This document shows positions 17,458 to 27,349 of a DNA stretch of 64,000 nucleotides, in pieces. Below the pieces are notes generated by a model. The model ran no database searches. It had not been told where the DNA came from and saw only the letters and a program-made list of their open reading frames with translations. Source of the DNA: Oceanobacillus sp. CFH 90083 (lineage in GTDB: Bacteria; Bacillota; Bacilli; Bacillales; Amphibacillaceae); contig NZ_VIYG01000004.1 in the NCBI RefSeq assembly GCF_009389585.1, positions 251,377 through 315,376 on the forward strand, given 5' to 3'. The position numbers were made by a program, and so were the translations under genes. Numbering within the stretch: position 1 is the first letter of the stretch; every line of letters begins with the position of its first letter.

Positions 17458-18111
17458 CTACGGTACCAGCGGGGTCAGTGTATATGCATTAGCCCCGCCT
17501 GGAGCTACGGTATTAAATAAAACATTTTTTCTTTCTGGAAATTTAACTGCATAATTTGCTTGATCGATACCGACAATTGTGACAACGCTTGGCACAGGTA
17601 CACTGTAGGCTGCCACATTCGATGTAAGTGTATGGCTTTCTCTGATAATTTCGCCATCAACCATAATTTGAATCTGATCTTCTGAATCACCAGTGAAATC
17701 CCAAATTAACATTCGTGCAGTACCGCCATCAAAGTCGCCGACTGCAAAATCCTGTGCTTCTATGGCTAAATCACTTGTATCATTTAATACAAATCCAGAT
17801 TCGATTTCAGTTGATGATTGATTTGCAATATCTTCAGCGGCAGCATCCTGTGACACCATTGGGTTAAAGGCAGTACTTCCAATAAGAAATATGATAGAAA
17901 TGATACCTAATAATTTCCTCGTGAACTTGGCTTCATTTGTCAGTTCTGCCAGTTCGTTTTTCTCAGATGTTTGAGGCTGGTCTTTCAATCCTTTTGGCGA
18001 TTTGTTTTCTCTGGCAGGCCGTCCGTTATGAATTGCTTCTGGTGTCGGCTCTGTTTGTATGTTTTTTCTATCCTTGTCGTCTTGACGATGCAAATGTGGC
18101 CGATTACTCAT
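17458..18111 (-). CDS. Membrane-anchored protein of unknown function, third gene of AAA operon
   Basis: A 217-residue protein: residues 1-62 are hydrophilic, charged and rich in Pro, Lys and Asp (presumably cytoplasmic), residues ~66-84 form one hydrophobic helix (LLGIISIIFLIGSTAF), and ~130 residues follow outside the membrane with a strand-rich look (FVLNDTSD, ARMLIWDFTGD, IQIMVDGEII). I do not recognise the family. Its ATG overlaps the preceding stop (TAATG), so its synthesis is coupled to the AAA operon. The tail may be an assembly or scaffold domain worked on by the ATPase. Confidence 0.75.
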   Translation of the reverse strand: MSNRPHLHRQDDKDRKNIQTEPTPEAIHNGRPARENKSPKGLKDQPQTSEKNELAELTNEAKFTRKLLGIISIIFLIGSTAFNPMVSQDAAAEDIANQSSTEIESGFVLNDTSDLAIEAQDFAVGDFDGGTARMLIWDFTGDSEDQIQIMVDGEIIRESHTLTSNVAAYSVPVPSVVTIVGIDQANYAVKFPERKNVLFNTVAPGGANAYTLTPLVP

Positions 18112-18545
18112 TATAATTCCCTCCTGGTAACAACAGCCGGGGAAGCAGGGAAACGATGAAACCAGTAGGACATCAAGACCCTGGCCGCAATAAAGCTAAT
18201 CACACCTAATGTGATCGCAATCCCTTTTGATGGGAAATTATTCTCAGCCCAGCTGTTTAAAAATGTGGCAGCTAATCCTATACCGATCAGCATAAAAAAT
18301 CCCATTTGCAGGACAGGCCATAAAATTGGCCACTTTTGATAAATCCATCTGAATCCTTCCAGACGAAGGGAGAGATACATTACGAATCCTCCCAGACATA
18401 TCATCATCGGGTAAAGCGAGCCGACAGGTGTTTCATATTGTAAGATATCCCTGATATCCCTGAGTGCCATCAGAGGGCCAACAATGATGGAAAATCCTAT
18501 AAGGGCAAAGAAAATATAAAATGCAGTTTTTCCAAATTTCTTCAT
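18111..18545 (-). CDS. Four-helix membrane protein of unknown function, second gene of AAA operon
   Basis: A 144-residue protein with four hydrophobic segments (about residues 8-28, 43-61, 73-95, 107-124) and short loops. No family is recognised. The start overlaps the AAA ATPase stop by 4 bases and its stop overlaps the next start, so all three genes are tightly coupled. Confidence 0.75.
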   Translation of the reverse strand: MKKFGKTAFYIFFALIGFSIIVGPLMALRDIRDILQYETPVGSLYPMMICLGGFVMYLSLRLEGFRWIYQKWPILWPVLQMGFFMLIGIGLAATFLNSWAENNFPSKGIAITLGVISFIAARVLMSYWFHRFPASPAVVTRREL

Positions 18546-21500
18546 GCTGTTTCCTCCCTTTTTGCTACATCTTCTGCTTTAATCGTAATCAGTTCTTCCA
18601 TGGAAGTATCTTCATCATGAGCTAATCGAAGCGCATGCTTGCGAATAGATGCTTCGATTAAATTGCGAACGTAGCGGCCGTTTCCGCTGGTAGGGTCAGC
18701 CGCTTCCAGTTTGCACTGCTCCAATACAGCTGCATCAGCTTCATCTGCAATTTTGTACCCTTTTTGATGCAGCATGATTTTTGCGATTTGCAGCATTTCT
18801 TCTGCTTTATAGTTCGGGAACAGAATATGGTGGGGGAATCTGGATTTCAATCCTGAATTAGAGTTCCAGAAATCCTCCATTTCTTTTTCATAACCAGCGA
18901 CAATTACGACCAGATCATCCTTGTTATCTTCCATTGCTTTCACAATTGTATCAATCGCTTCTTGGCCGAATTGATCCCCGGCTAAGCTGTACGCTTCGTC
19001 GATGAATAACACACCGCCTCTAGCTTTGTCGATGATTTCTTTTGTTTTCATTGCCGTTTGTCCGACATAACCGGCGACTAAGTCGCTTCTATCTGTTTCC
19101 ACCAAACGATCAGCCGGTATGACACCCAGTTCATACAAACGTTTTGCAATAATACGTGCGATAGTCGTTTTTCCGGTTCCCGGATTTCCGATAAAGGACA
19201 TGTGCAGACTTTGACCGCTGTTCTCCGGAAGTCCCATTGCTTTTCTTCTCTCGTTCATAGCAACCTGTGCAAATAGATTTTCCATAAAATCCTTAACCGA
19301 TTGGAGACCGATAATTTCATGCAATTGTTCCTGTGCCTTTTCCTCTTTTTCAACGGTTGGATCAATATCAAAATCAATCGGCAGCAGCTGAATTAACTCA
19401 TTATTACTTTCCGGTTCAATATTTGCGATACGAACAGACTGTTTGCGAATAGCCGCTTCTAATTCGTTTCGTACCATACGTCCATTTCCAGTTGCTTCTC
19501 TGTCTGCTGCTTGTTTCTTTCTAAATGCTGCTTCAAGCACAGTGTCAACCTCATTGGATAGTAAGAAACCACGCTGCTTTGTTGTTAAATGTAGCATTTG
19601 AACGAGCTCAGCCGGCGTATAGTCCGGAAATTCAATATGAAGCGGGAAGCGCGAATATAGTCCGGCATTCGTATCCAGAAGCTTATTCATATCCTCTTTA
19701 TATCCTGCTAAAATAACAATCAAATTATCTTTATGGATTTCCATTAAGCGGACGAGTTCATTGATAGCTTCTTCTCCAAATCCGCCATTTTCATCCACCA
19801 GCGCATAGGCTTCATCAATAAAGAGCACACCGCCTAATGCAGATTCAACCACATCTTTGGTTTTATCCGCGGTTTGTCCGGCATAGCCTGAAATCAGTTC
19901 ACTGCGGCCTACTTCTACGAGATGACCTTGCTTTAAAACACCAAGTTCTTTCATCATTTTCGCTAGTGTTCGGGCAATCGTCGTTTTTCCAGTTCCGGGA
20001 TTTCCCGAGAAGACCATATTCAGAACTTGATCAGTTCGTACTTCTAATCCGGCATCTTTTCTCCGTTTATTCGCTAATAGCTGCTTTTCAAGTGTACGAA
20101 TAATATCCTTCACAGAATCCAGGCCAATATAAGAAGATAGCTCTTTTTCCAAGTCAAATGCTTCTGTTTCTGTCACTCCAAAATCCTCAACTGTAAGCAA
20201 TTGATAATCCGGATTACTTTCTTCATTTACACGAACTGCCTGCTTTCGGATCGCTTCTTCCAGAACATTACGTACTAATCGACCGTTTCCGCTGTCATTA
20301 CGTCCCGGGATTTGCCGTCTTTCAAAAAGCTCAATAAGAGAGGCCTTTGCATCAGCATCTACTTTGTAATCGCGTTTTTGTGCAATGAGTTTTAGCATTG
20401 TAAACAGCTGTTCAGGCTGATAATCGGCAAATTCAACCTGGAATGGAAAACGGGAAGGAAGACCGGGATTGGTTTTTAAGAAGCCCTGCATTTCCTGTGT
20501 GTAGCCGGCAAGAATCACAACAAGATCTTCACGGTAATCCTCCATGCCCTTCACAAGGGTATCAATGGCTTCCAGTCCAAATGTATCATGCTGATTTCTG
20601 GAAAGGGCATAAGCCTCGTCAATAAAGAGCACACCGCCTAATGCTTCTTGAATTTTTTCCATTGTTTTCGGTCCTGTCTGTCCGACGTATTCACCTACTA
20701 AATCCTGACGGGCTACTTCCACAAGGTGTCCTTTCGATAGGACATCCATTCCTTTTAAAACGTGAGAAATTAATCGTGCTACGGTTGTTTTTCCAGTTCC
20801 GGGGTTTCCGGAAAAAATCATATGTAACGTTAAAGGTGTCGTATTTAAACCACTTTCCTTTCGTTTCATTTGTAATTCAACCGTATTTGCCAGCTCATGG
20901 ACAAAGGTTTTTACCTCAGTTAATCCGATTAAGCTATCCAGCTCTTGAAATGCCTGCTCAACGGACTGAGTATTGGTATCTTCCGGTACAAATAAAGGAG
21001 TGTCATGCCCGGTTAAATAAAGTGCATTCTCTCTGTGTTCAATTTTCTCCATGTCACGAAGCTGGTTTCTTGCTCTTAGTGCTGCGAACTGATCAACAAG
21101 CTGCACCGTAATCCATTTTTTTAATACACGTCCATATCCTTCTCCTTTTAACGAAAGTTCAGCGAGAAATGGGACAGCGTTTGGTTGGACAGTCACTTGC
21201 TTTCCTGTTATCTCCTCTATTTGCTGTAAGGCAGAATCAAACATCTTTTGTGCAATTTGCTCTAGATGTGCTAAGGATAAAGGCTGTGTTGAAAGGACAT
21301 TGGTCTGATCAATAATGACAGGTGATAAATTCCGTTCCTTCTCTGCTATGAAAATAAGTAAGTGATGTGCTGCATCAATAATCACACCTGCTTCTGTACG
21401 AAAATACCCATCTGTAAGGAGTTTTTCCAGATTGGACACTATTTGCTGCGGAGCTTTTTCAAGACCTTTTATAATAATCGTCGCTCCTTCATGTGAGAAG

Positions 21501-22069
21501 GCACTGGAAAAGTCACGGACAAAATTTGTCTGAATATCTCGTTCACTATAAATGCTCACATCGAGCGTGATAACCTGATGATGCTTTAATAGCTTATAGT
21601 GGTGAAGTTCTTTTGTTACAGTCATGACGCCCTCTGTTTTTCCTGTTCCCTGTGGTCCTGTTACTGCAATCGCCTGTGTTTTGCTATCCATTCTATTTCC
21701 CAGCATGTATTGCTTTTTAAACCATAAAATAAGCTCTTCAATGTATGTTTCTTGTCCGTAGACCTTTTGCTTGGCAGAGCTTTGTGCAAGGTTAAATAAA
21801 TGATCTGTGTCATCTTTAGAAGCCCCTTTACGAGCTGGATTTGTTTGCACAGACTGTTTTTGCACTTTGGGCTTTTCTGACACAGGAGCTGTTTGAGGAG
21901 GAATATCCTGTCCTATCGATTTTGAAGCGACATTTACTGCCGGGTCCTCAAGATTTGTTGTTTCGTAACGTGCCGTCTGCTGTTGAAGCGAAGTTAATGG
22001 CTTTGTATTTTTCTTGAAATCTAATAGTTGAAGTTCAGGTAAAATAATTCTTGACCACTTTTTCCACAT
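18542..22069 (-). CDS. Four-module AAA+ ATPase (Clp-like plus three CbxX/SpoVK modules)
   Basis: A 1175-residue protein. After ~90 residues of Gln/Thr/Ser-rich linker come four ATPase modules with P-loops at about residues 138-145 (GPQGTGKT, Clp/torsin-like neighbourhood KVYGQETYIEEL), 421-428, 689-696 and 961-968 (each GNPGTGKT). The last three are CbxX/CfxQ (SpoVK, EccA-like) domains, each with the Walker B LFIDEAY, GYVGQT or GYAGQT pore-type loop, and SGNGR or TGNGR arginine-finger region. Such ATPases remodel or activate protein complexes. AAGGAG is 9 bases before the ATG. It leads a three-gene operon with two membrane proteins. Confidence 0.88.
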   Translation of the reverse strand: MWKKWSRIILPELQLLDFKKNTKPLTSLQQQTARYETTNLEDPAVNVASKSIGQDIPPQTAPVSEKPKVQKQSVQTNPARKGASKDDTDHLFNLAQSSAKQKVYGQETYIEELILWFKKQYMLGNRMDSKTQAIAVTGPQGTGKTEGVMTVTKELHHYKLLKHHQVITLDVSIYSERDIQTNFVRDFSSAFSHEGATIIIKGLEKAPQQIVSNLEKLLTDGYFRTEAGVIIDAAHHLLIFIAEKERNLSPVIIDQTNVLSTQPLSLAHLEQIAQKMFDSALQQIEEITGKQVTVQPNAVPFLAELSLKGEGYGRVLKKWITVQLVDQFAALRARNQLRDMEKIEHRENALYLTGHDTPLFVPEDTNTQSVEQAFQELDSLIGLTEVKTFVHELANTVELQMKRKESGLNTTPLTLHMIFSGNPGTGKTTVARLISHVLKGMDVLSKGHLVEVARQDLVGEYVGQTGPKTMEKIQEALGGVLFIDEAYALSRNQHDTFGLEAIDTLVKGMEDYREDLVVILAGYTQEMQGFLKTNPGLPSRFPFQVEFADYQPEQLFTMLKLIAQKRDYKVDADAKASLIELFERRQIPGRNDSGNGRLVRNVLEEAIRKQAVRVNEESNPDYQLLTVEDFGVTETEAFDLEKELSSYIGLDSVKDIIRTLEKQLLANKRRKDAGLEVRTDQVLNMVFSGNPGTGKTTIARTLAKMMKELGVLKQGHLVEVGRSELISGYAGQTADKTKDVVESALGGVLFIDEAYALVDENGGFGEEAINELVRLMEIHKDNLIVILAGYKEDMNKLLDTNAGLYSRFPLHIEFPDYTPAELVQMLHLTTKQRGFLLSNEVDTVLEAAFRKKQAADREATGNGRMVRNELEAAIRKQSVRIANIEPESNNELIQLLPIDFDIDPTVEKEEKAQEQLHEIIGLQSVKDFMENLFAQVAMNERRKAMGLPENSGQSLHMSFIGNPGTGKTTIARIIAKRLYELGVIPADRLVETDRSDLVAGYVGQTAMKTKEIIDKARGGVLFIDEAYSLAGDQFGQEAIDTIVKAMEDNKDDLVVIVAGYEKEMEDFWNSNSGLKSRFPHHILFPNYKAEEMLQIAKIMLHQKGYKIADEADAAVLEQCKLEAADPTSGNGRYVRNLIEASIRKHALRLAHDEDTSMEELITIKAEDVAKREETA

Positions 22070-22901
22070 TTTTAATATCTCCTTGCATTATTTGTTTTTT
22101 ATTTCCAGATCGGATGAAACCTGTCAATGGCTGGCTGCTATGGGATCCAGGTTTTCAATATTTAGTCTTGCCGCTGTGTTCCTTTACTTTGGAATATGTA
22201 TTCATTGAAATTACTTATCATAACTATCTGTTCTTGAAATGGGATTTTTACAGCTGATAAAGACTGTGATGAATTTTTTGATAAAGTGCAAAATAATTCG
22301 TCCTGGTTTATGCGGTTCCTTTTTCAGATAATCATTCCGTCCTCGTTAGGTTAACGATATCATTCGTAATAAGTTTAACATATTTTTAGGAATTCTCATC
22401 TACTATATTTTAAAATAGTTTCTGTTTAAGAGAAATAGTAGCATTAAATAAGAAATACTTAAGCTGTATGAATAGCTGCAGAAAAAAGGTGCAGATTTGT
22501 TTTTTTTCATAGAATAATCCAGTTCGGTAGGGCGAGTAATCGCAAAAGCTCTTCGGTGGGGCGAGTAATCGCAGCCCCAGCCCCAGTCCCAGGTCTTAAC
22601 TAAGGCTACCACCTGCGGGCTTGGTGACAACCAGGTTTTCTAATGATAGAATGTATGGATGCAGCTTAAAAATTAGAATGCTGAGGACAAACGAAAGCTT
22701 TATCCCGTGGAGCATTTCACGATTTTTTGAGATAAAAAATCGTTTGTTTTTTGGCTGGTGGGTTGCATAGCTGAATATTCGGATGCTCTTGTGCAAAGGT
22801 ACTATTTCTGTCTGATAGGATATTACAAATGCTTGAAGCTGAGCTTATTCATCTTAATTAAACTGATGACAACAAGATATGAATCTAGAGGAGAATCCAT
22901 T
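22070..22901. other. Intergenic region with GC-rich direct repeat and hairpin
   Basis: No gene is seen in 830 bases between divergent operons. A 22-base unit, TTCGGT-R-GGGCGAGTAATCGCA, occurs twice (22523-22544 and 22552-22573, one mismatch, 29-base period), followed by a C-rich run that differs in composition from its flanks. CGATTTTTT/AAAAAATCG at 22718-22742 forms an AT-rich hairpin with T-runs. Confidence 0.5.
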
Positions 22902-24089
22902 TTGAATAAAAAAGATATTGCAGATATTAAAAAACAATTTAAAGTAAATAACGATTTACTAAAAATACAGGATATTTTTAATGTATATATTATGAAGGAA
23001 TCGAGTGAAGTCTATCATTATGAAAGTACACCGTTTGAACTGCTGGAGGACGAGCAAAAGGACTTGTTCATGGCGAATTTTAAAAAGGTGCTGACAGGTC
23101 AGCTGGATCAGAAGCTGTTTGAGCTTAAATTTCAACACGATGTGGAAGATAGCAGTCAGCTTATTCTTCATAAAGCAATGCTCTCAAATGATACAGCGGA
23201 ATGGAGGGAGCAGATGCTGGAGCTGGTGGCGAAAATGTTGAAGGATAAACAGTACGAGATGGATATTGTTGTTACCTTTATTCATGGCGAATATGCAAAG
23301 CCTGTGAAGCGGACTAATGAAGAGACAGAAGAAAGCGGCAGGGACAGAGTTTATTCGAGTCCTTTTATTTTATGCAGCATCAACAAAACAATGGATCCGA
23401 AAAAAGAGCTGCTCTTTGATTATGTGGAAAAAGAATTTAAATATCATTTTGTAGTGGACCCTGTTATTAATTTAAAAGCTCCGATTGGCGGTTTCTTGTT
23501 CCCTGCTTTTACAGGCGGAGCTGCGGATGTGAACCACGTGCTTTATTCCGCTTCAAAACCATATGAGCTGGATTATCATTTGATTGAGGAAGTGCTGAAT
23601 GCGGAGGAAGCGATGACAGCAGAGGATGATAAGATTGTGTTTGAAGAGATTGTCAAGGATGTGGCCGGAGATCAGATGAATACGACAACACTGGCGAATG
23701 TGTATGATGAGATTCAGCGTGTTGTTGAAGAAAATGAAGAGCCGGATGTGCCTAAATTGGATTATCGCGATGTAGAAAAGGTGTTAACAAGCAGCGGGGT
23801 TCAGGATATTGATCCTGAAAAAGTAGAGTCAGCCTTTAAGAAGGTTATTGATGATGAAAAATATGAGCTGAAGGCAACCAGTGTTGTGCCGAAATATACA
23901 TCGAAATCAATTAAAATCAAAACAAAAGTTGCTGATATTAAAGTGTGTCCGCAGGATTTGCGTTATGTTCGCCAGACGACATTGGATGGCAAGCTCTGTT
24001 TGATGATTGAAGTGGAGGAGAATACCGTGATTGAAGGCTTTGAAATGATTCCGGAAGCTATATTCAATAAAGTAACAGAGGAAGATTAA
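22902..24089 (+). CDS. DUF4317 family protein
   Basis: A 395-residue soluble, acidic protein beginning MNKKDIADIKKQFKVNND, typical of the DUF4317 family found in Firmicutes. Function is unknown. The start is TTG at 22902, supported by AGAGGAGA ending 7 bases earlier; the upstream in-frame ATG codons lack a ribosome binding site. It is divergent from the AAA operon, with which some functional link is possible but unproven. Confidence 0.8.
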   Translation: MNKKDIADIKKQFKVNNDLLKIQDIFNVYIMKESSEVYHYESTPFELLEDEQKDLFMANFKKVLTGQLDQKLFELKFQHDVEDSSQLILHKAMLSNDTAEWREQMLELVAKMLKDKQYEMDIVVTFIHGEYAKPVKRTNEETEESGRDRVYSSPFILCSINKTMDPKKELLFDYVEKEFKYHFVVDPVINLKAPIGGFLFPAFTGGAADVNHVLYSASKPYELDYHLIEEVLNAEEAMTAEDDKIVFEEIVKDVAGDQMNTTTLANVYDEIQRVVEENEEPDVPKLDYRDVEKVLTSSGVQDIDPEKVESAFKKVIDDEKYELKATSVVPKYTSKSIKIKTKVADIKVCPQDLRYVRQTTLDGKLCLMIEVEENTVIEGFEMIPEAIFNKVTEED

Positions 24090-24158
24090 AATGAAGCTCT
24101 GCCATGTACATTTTTAATTGATGCAGACAGTAATCCAAGTCTATGATGAATTGGAGAA

Positions 24159-24191
24159 GTCTCTTAGTCAAAACTAGACTAAGAGGCTTTT
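24159..24191 (+). terminator. Terminator after DUF4317 gene
   Basis: CTCTTAGTC and GACTAAGAG form a perfect 9-bp stem followed by GCTTTTT. Confidence 0.85.
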
Positions 24192-24322
24192 TCACAGTCT
24201 TTAAACGTATAACAATAACTTCCCTTATTTGTTGCATTTACAACAATAATGGATTCCTTTATAATAAGAGCTATTATATTTTCGTATTATTTCACGAATG
24301 AACCTTGGAGAGGAGATGAATC

Positions 24323-24754
24323 ATGACATTTAAATTAGTAACAGAAGAACAAGATTTACAGAAAGTTTTTGAAATTAGAAAAGAAATTTTTGTGAAGGAG
24401 CAAGAGGTAACGGAGGAAGAAGAGTTTGATGAATTTGACTCGCTGGAAGCTCCCTGTGATCATATTTTAGTATATTACGAGAATAAGCCGGTGGGAACAG
24501 GCAGAGTGAGATCCGTAGACGGGGTAGGAAAATTAGAGCGGATCTGCATTTTAAAGCCTTACCGTAAATATGGACTGGGAAAGGTTGTTGTAAAGTCCTT
24601 AGAGGAAATCGTTTTAGCAAAAGGGTTGACTCATGCAAAACTGCATGGGCAGACACATGCGGAAGGATTTTATAAAAAATTAGGATATGAAACGGCTTCG
24701 GATGAATTTTTAGAAGATGGTATTCCACATTATTTGATGGTGAAGCAGTTTTAA
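24323..24754 (+). CDS. GNAT family N-acetyltransferase (YjcF-like)
   Basis: A 143-residue GNAT protein of the ElaA/YjcF type: FEIRKEIFVKEQEV near the N-terminus, PVGTGRVR, the acetyl-CoA loop ILKPYRKYGLGKVVV and HAEGFYKKLGY near the end. Ribosome binding site GAGAGGAGAT. Substrate is unknown. An MFS exporter gene follows after 70 bases, possibly co-transcribed. Confidence 0.88.
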   Translation: MTFKLVTEEQDLQKVFEIRKEIFVKEQEVTEEEEFDEFDSLEAPCDHILVYYENKPVGTGRVRSVDGVGKLERICILKPYRKYGLGKVVVKSLEEIVLAKGLTHAKLHGQTHAEGFYKKLGYETASDEFLEDGIPHYLMVKQF

Positions 24755-24824
24755 GCATTTAGAGGACGATCACTTTGAACACGTACATATCGACATAGCA
24801 TGTCAAAAGAAATGAGGAGGAGAA

Positions 24825-26234
24825 ATGCAAAAGAAACTAGAAAACAAAGGTGTTATTATTGTTACGCTGGCTACTGCGTTTTTATTAACTTTTTGCCAGT
24901 TTCTATTAATCACGTCTTATCCGGCCATTATGAGAGAGTTTCAGATTAATGCTACCGAGGTTCAATGGCTGACAACGATTTATTTATTAACAACCATCGT
25001 ATTTATCCCATTAACCGGCTATTTATCAAATCGTTTCTCGACAAAGGCGCTGTTAATTTTTTCGCTTCTTTGTATGACGGCAGGTCTGATTGCAGGAGCA
25101 ATTTCGCAAAGCTTTATCCAATTAATTTTTGCCAGAGCAATTCAAGCGGTGGGAACGGGTGTGATATTACCTGTAATCCAAACGATTTTAATTACGGTAT
25201 TTCCTAAAGAAAGAAGAGGTTTTGCTCTCGGTCTGCTCGGTGCTGTTGTCAATGTAGCACCAGCCAGTGCACCGTCCTTGACTGGAATGATTATTGATGT
25301 TTTCCATTGGCGCATCCTCCATTGGTTTATGCTGCCGCTAGTTTTGCTGATTTTAATGCTGGCCGTTGTTTATATGAAGGATGTATTGAAGAAGCAGGAA
25401 GCACGGCTGGATATTCCTTCAGTGCTTCTTTCGGCAGGTGCTTTTTCTTTCTTTATTTTCAGCCTCAGCAATATTAGTATCGCCGGGTTCGATATCGGAC
25501 TGGTTATTGTCCCCTTTTTAATCAGTGCTGTTTTGCTATACTTCTTTATCCGGCGGCAGTTAACGATTGCGATTCCGGTATTGAATGTCCGTTTATTGCA
25601 AAATCGTACTTTTTTGTTGACCGTGGTGCTTATTTTTATCAATATGATGCTCCTGCTGTCTGCTGAAACGATATTACCGATGTTTGCCCAGAATGTCATG
25701 GAAACAAGTGCCTTTCTATCTGGCTTTTTATTAGTTCCTGGCACAATCCTTCTTTGCATTGTATCTATTGTATCGGGAAATTTATATGATCGGTTTGGCG
25801 GCAGAATTTTAGCTATTATCGGTTTTTCTTTTACATTACTTTCCTTATTACTTATGATAAGTCTGCATATAGATAGTTCGCCGTTCTTAATTATGGTTTA
25901 TTTCTGTTTCTTTATGACCGGATTTGGTCTGACTTTGATGCCTTTGGTTTCTGTAAGTGTTGATGTATTAGATGAAAAAGAAATGGCGCATAATTCGGCG
26001 ATTGTTAATACGGTTCGTCAATTAGGGATGGCTTTTGGAGTGGTTGTCCTGACGACAGTAATCAGTGTAACCACTTCTGCAATGGATGCGCCCGAGCAGG
26101 TGGGAACTTATTGGGGCACAACATATGCATTTATTATTATGGCAGTACTGGCATTAGCTGGTGTTCTGCTGTCGATACTTATACAGGAAAAAAGGAATAG
26201 CAGTGGAATATCGTTTAAAAAGCATAAATGTTGA
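24825..26234 (+). CDS. MFS multidrug exporter, DHA2 family
   Basis: A 469-residue protein with about 14 hydrophobic helices and the same WLTTIYLLTT opening and Ala/Pro-rich motif C region (NVAPASAPSLTGM) as DHA2 exporters. It is a paralogue of the exporter at 9339-10760 but clearly diverged. GAGGAGGAGAA precedes the ATG. Its stop codon lies inside the terminator hairpin. Confidence 0.88.
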   Translation: MQKKLENKGVIIVTLATAFLLTFCQFLLITSYPAIMREFQINATEVQWLTTIYLLTTIVFIPLTGYLSNRFSTKALLIFSLLCMTAGLIAGAISQSFIQLIFARAIQAVGTGVILPVIQTILITVFPKERRGFALGLLGAVVNVAPASAPSLTGMIIDVFHWRILHWFMLPLVLLILMLAVVYMKDVLKKQEARLDIPSVLLSAGAFSFFIFSLSNISIAGFDIGLVIVPFLISAVLLYFFIRRQLTIAIPVLNVRLLQNRTFLLTVVLIFINMMLLLSAETILPMFAQNVMETSAFLSGFLLVPGTILLCIVSIVSGNLYDRFGGRILAIIGFSFTLLSLLLMISLHIDSSPFLIMVYFCFFMTGFGLTLMPLVSVSVDVLDEKEMAHNSAIVNTVRQLGMAFGVVVLTTVISVTTSAMDAPEQVGTYWGTTYAFIIMAVLALAGVLLSILIQEKRNSSGISFKKHKC

Positions 26235-26258
26235 GTGCAGGACATTTATGCTTTTTAA
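26215..26258 (+). terminator. Terminator overlapping the MFS stop codon
   Basis: TTAAAAAGCATAAATGT and its perfect complement ACATTTATGCTTTTTAA pair over a 10-base loop that contains most of the stop region of the exporter gene. Confidence 0.8.
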
Positions 26259-26302
26259 TGGTGTTAAGAAGCTGTTTAGGCTGGAAAAGGAATGTGTTTT
26301 CT

Positions 26303-27295
26303 ATGAGATTAAGTGTATTGGATCAATCCCCGATTTCTATGGGGGAAACACCGGAAATTGCATTACAGCATACGTTAGAGCTGGCAAAATGGACAGAAGA
26401 GCTTGGTTATCACCGTTTTTGAGTTGCAGAGCACCATAATACAAATGGACTTGCCATTTCTGCTCCGGAAATAGTGATGACAAGAATTGCCTCTGTAACA
26501 AGTCGTATTCGTGTCGGTTCCGGTGGTATTTTGCTGCCGCAGTACAGCGCTTATAAAGTTGCAGAGATTGCCAAAACATTAGCGGCATTTTTTCCAGATC
26601 GAATCGATATTGGTGTTGGAAATTCCCCGGGAGGTTCTCCGCAGACAAGGGCTGCGCTGTTAGATAATCCAAGCAGGAATTCAGCTGAATTTCCCAGACA
26701 GGCTGCTGATTTGCAAGGATTTTTGCATAATTCATTGCCGCGGGGGCATGATTTTCGTTTAGTAAAAGCCAGTCCACGTATTGCACAGGTGCCGCCGCTT
26801 TGGCTGCTGGGTTTATCAGATCGCAGTGCAAAACATGCAGCGAAACTGGGGACAGGCTTTGTGTTTGGGCATTTTATCTATCCGGAAAATGGTGTGAAAG
26901 CACTTCAAACGTATCGGGATAACTTTTCACCATCTGTTACGATGGAAGAGCCGGAGTCTATCGTCTGTATTTTCATAGTCTGTGCAGAGACGGAAGCGGA
27001 AGCGGAGGAGCATGCGCTCACGCAGGATAAATGGTTACTGAATGTCAGTAAAGGACTGGGAACAAAAGTAACATCTTCAAAGGATGTTCGCAGAAATAAA
27101 CAAAGTCAAGAGGATAAGCAGATGATAGAGAGGAATAGAAGCCGATGTATTATTGGAACGCCGGAAACAGTGAAAAAGCAGCTGTTAGAATTACAGGAGA
27201 AATATCAGGTCGACGAATTTATGGTCATCAATAATATTTTTGATTTCGAAGCGAAGAAAAAATCCTATCGCCTGCTGGCGGAGGCAATGCTCTAA
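26303..27295 (+). pseudogene. LLM-class flavin monooxygenase gene with in-frame TGA
   Basis: The reading frame encodes a full-length (331-codon) bacterial luciferase-like monooxygenase: LSVLDQSPIS start, ELGYHRF, VAEHHNTNGLA, SGGILLPQYS, GVGNSPGGS, and FGHFIYPEN. It is interrupted by TGA at 26420-26422 where the family has Trp (RFWxAEHH), so a single TGG to TGA change would explain it. The rest of the frame is undamaged. Translation could restart downstream but would lose the first barrel strand. A sequencing error or recent mutation are both possible. Confidence 0.8.
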
Positions 27296-27349
27296 AGCAT
27301 AGAAGCAAAGATTATTTACTGTATCTGTGTTTATAGGCGTGTAATTTGA

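Noticed and set aside
20641-21111. 156-codon plus-strand frame inside the AAA ATPase gene
   Set aside because: Antisense to conserved CbxX coding, no ribosome binding site and no recognisable domains.
22523-22573. Possible CRISPR array start
   Set aside because: Only two repeat units with a 7-base gap; spacers would be far too short and no cas genes are near.
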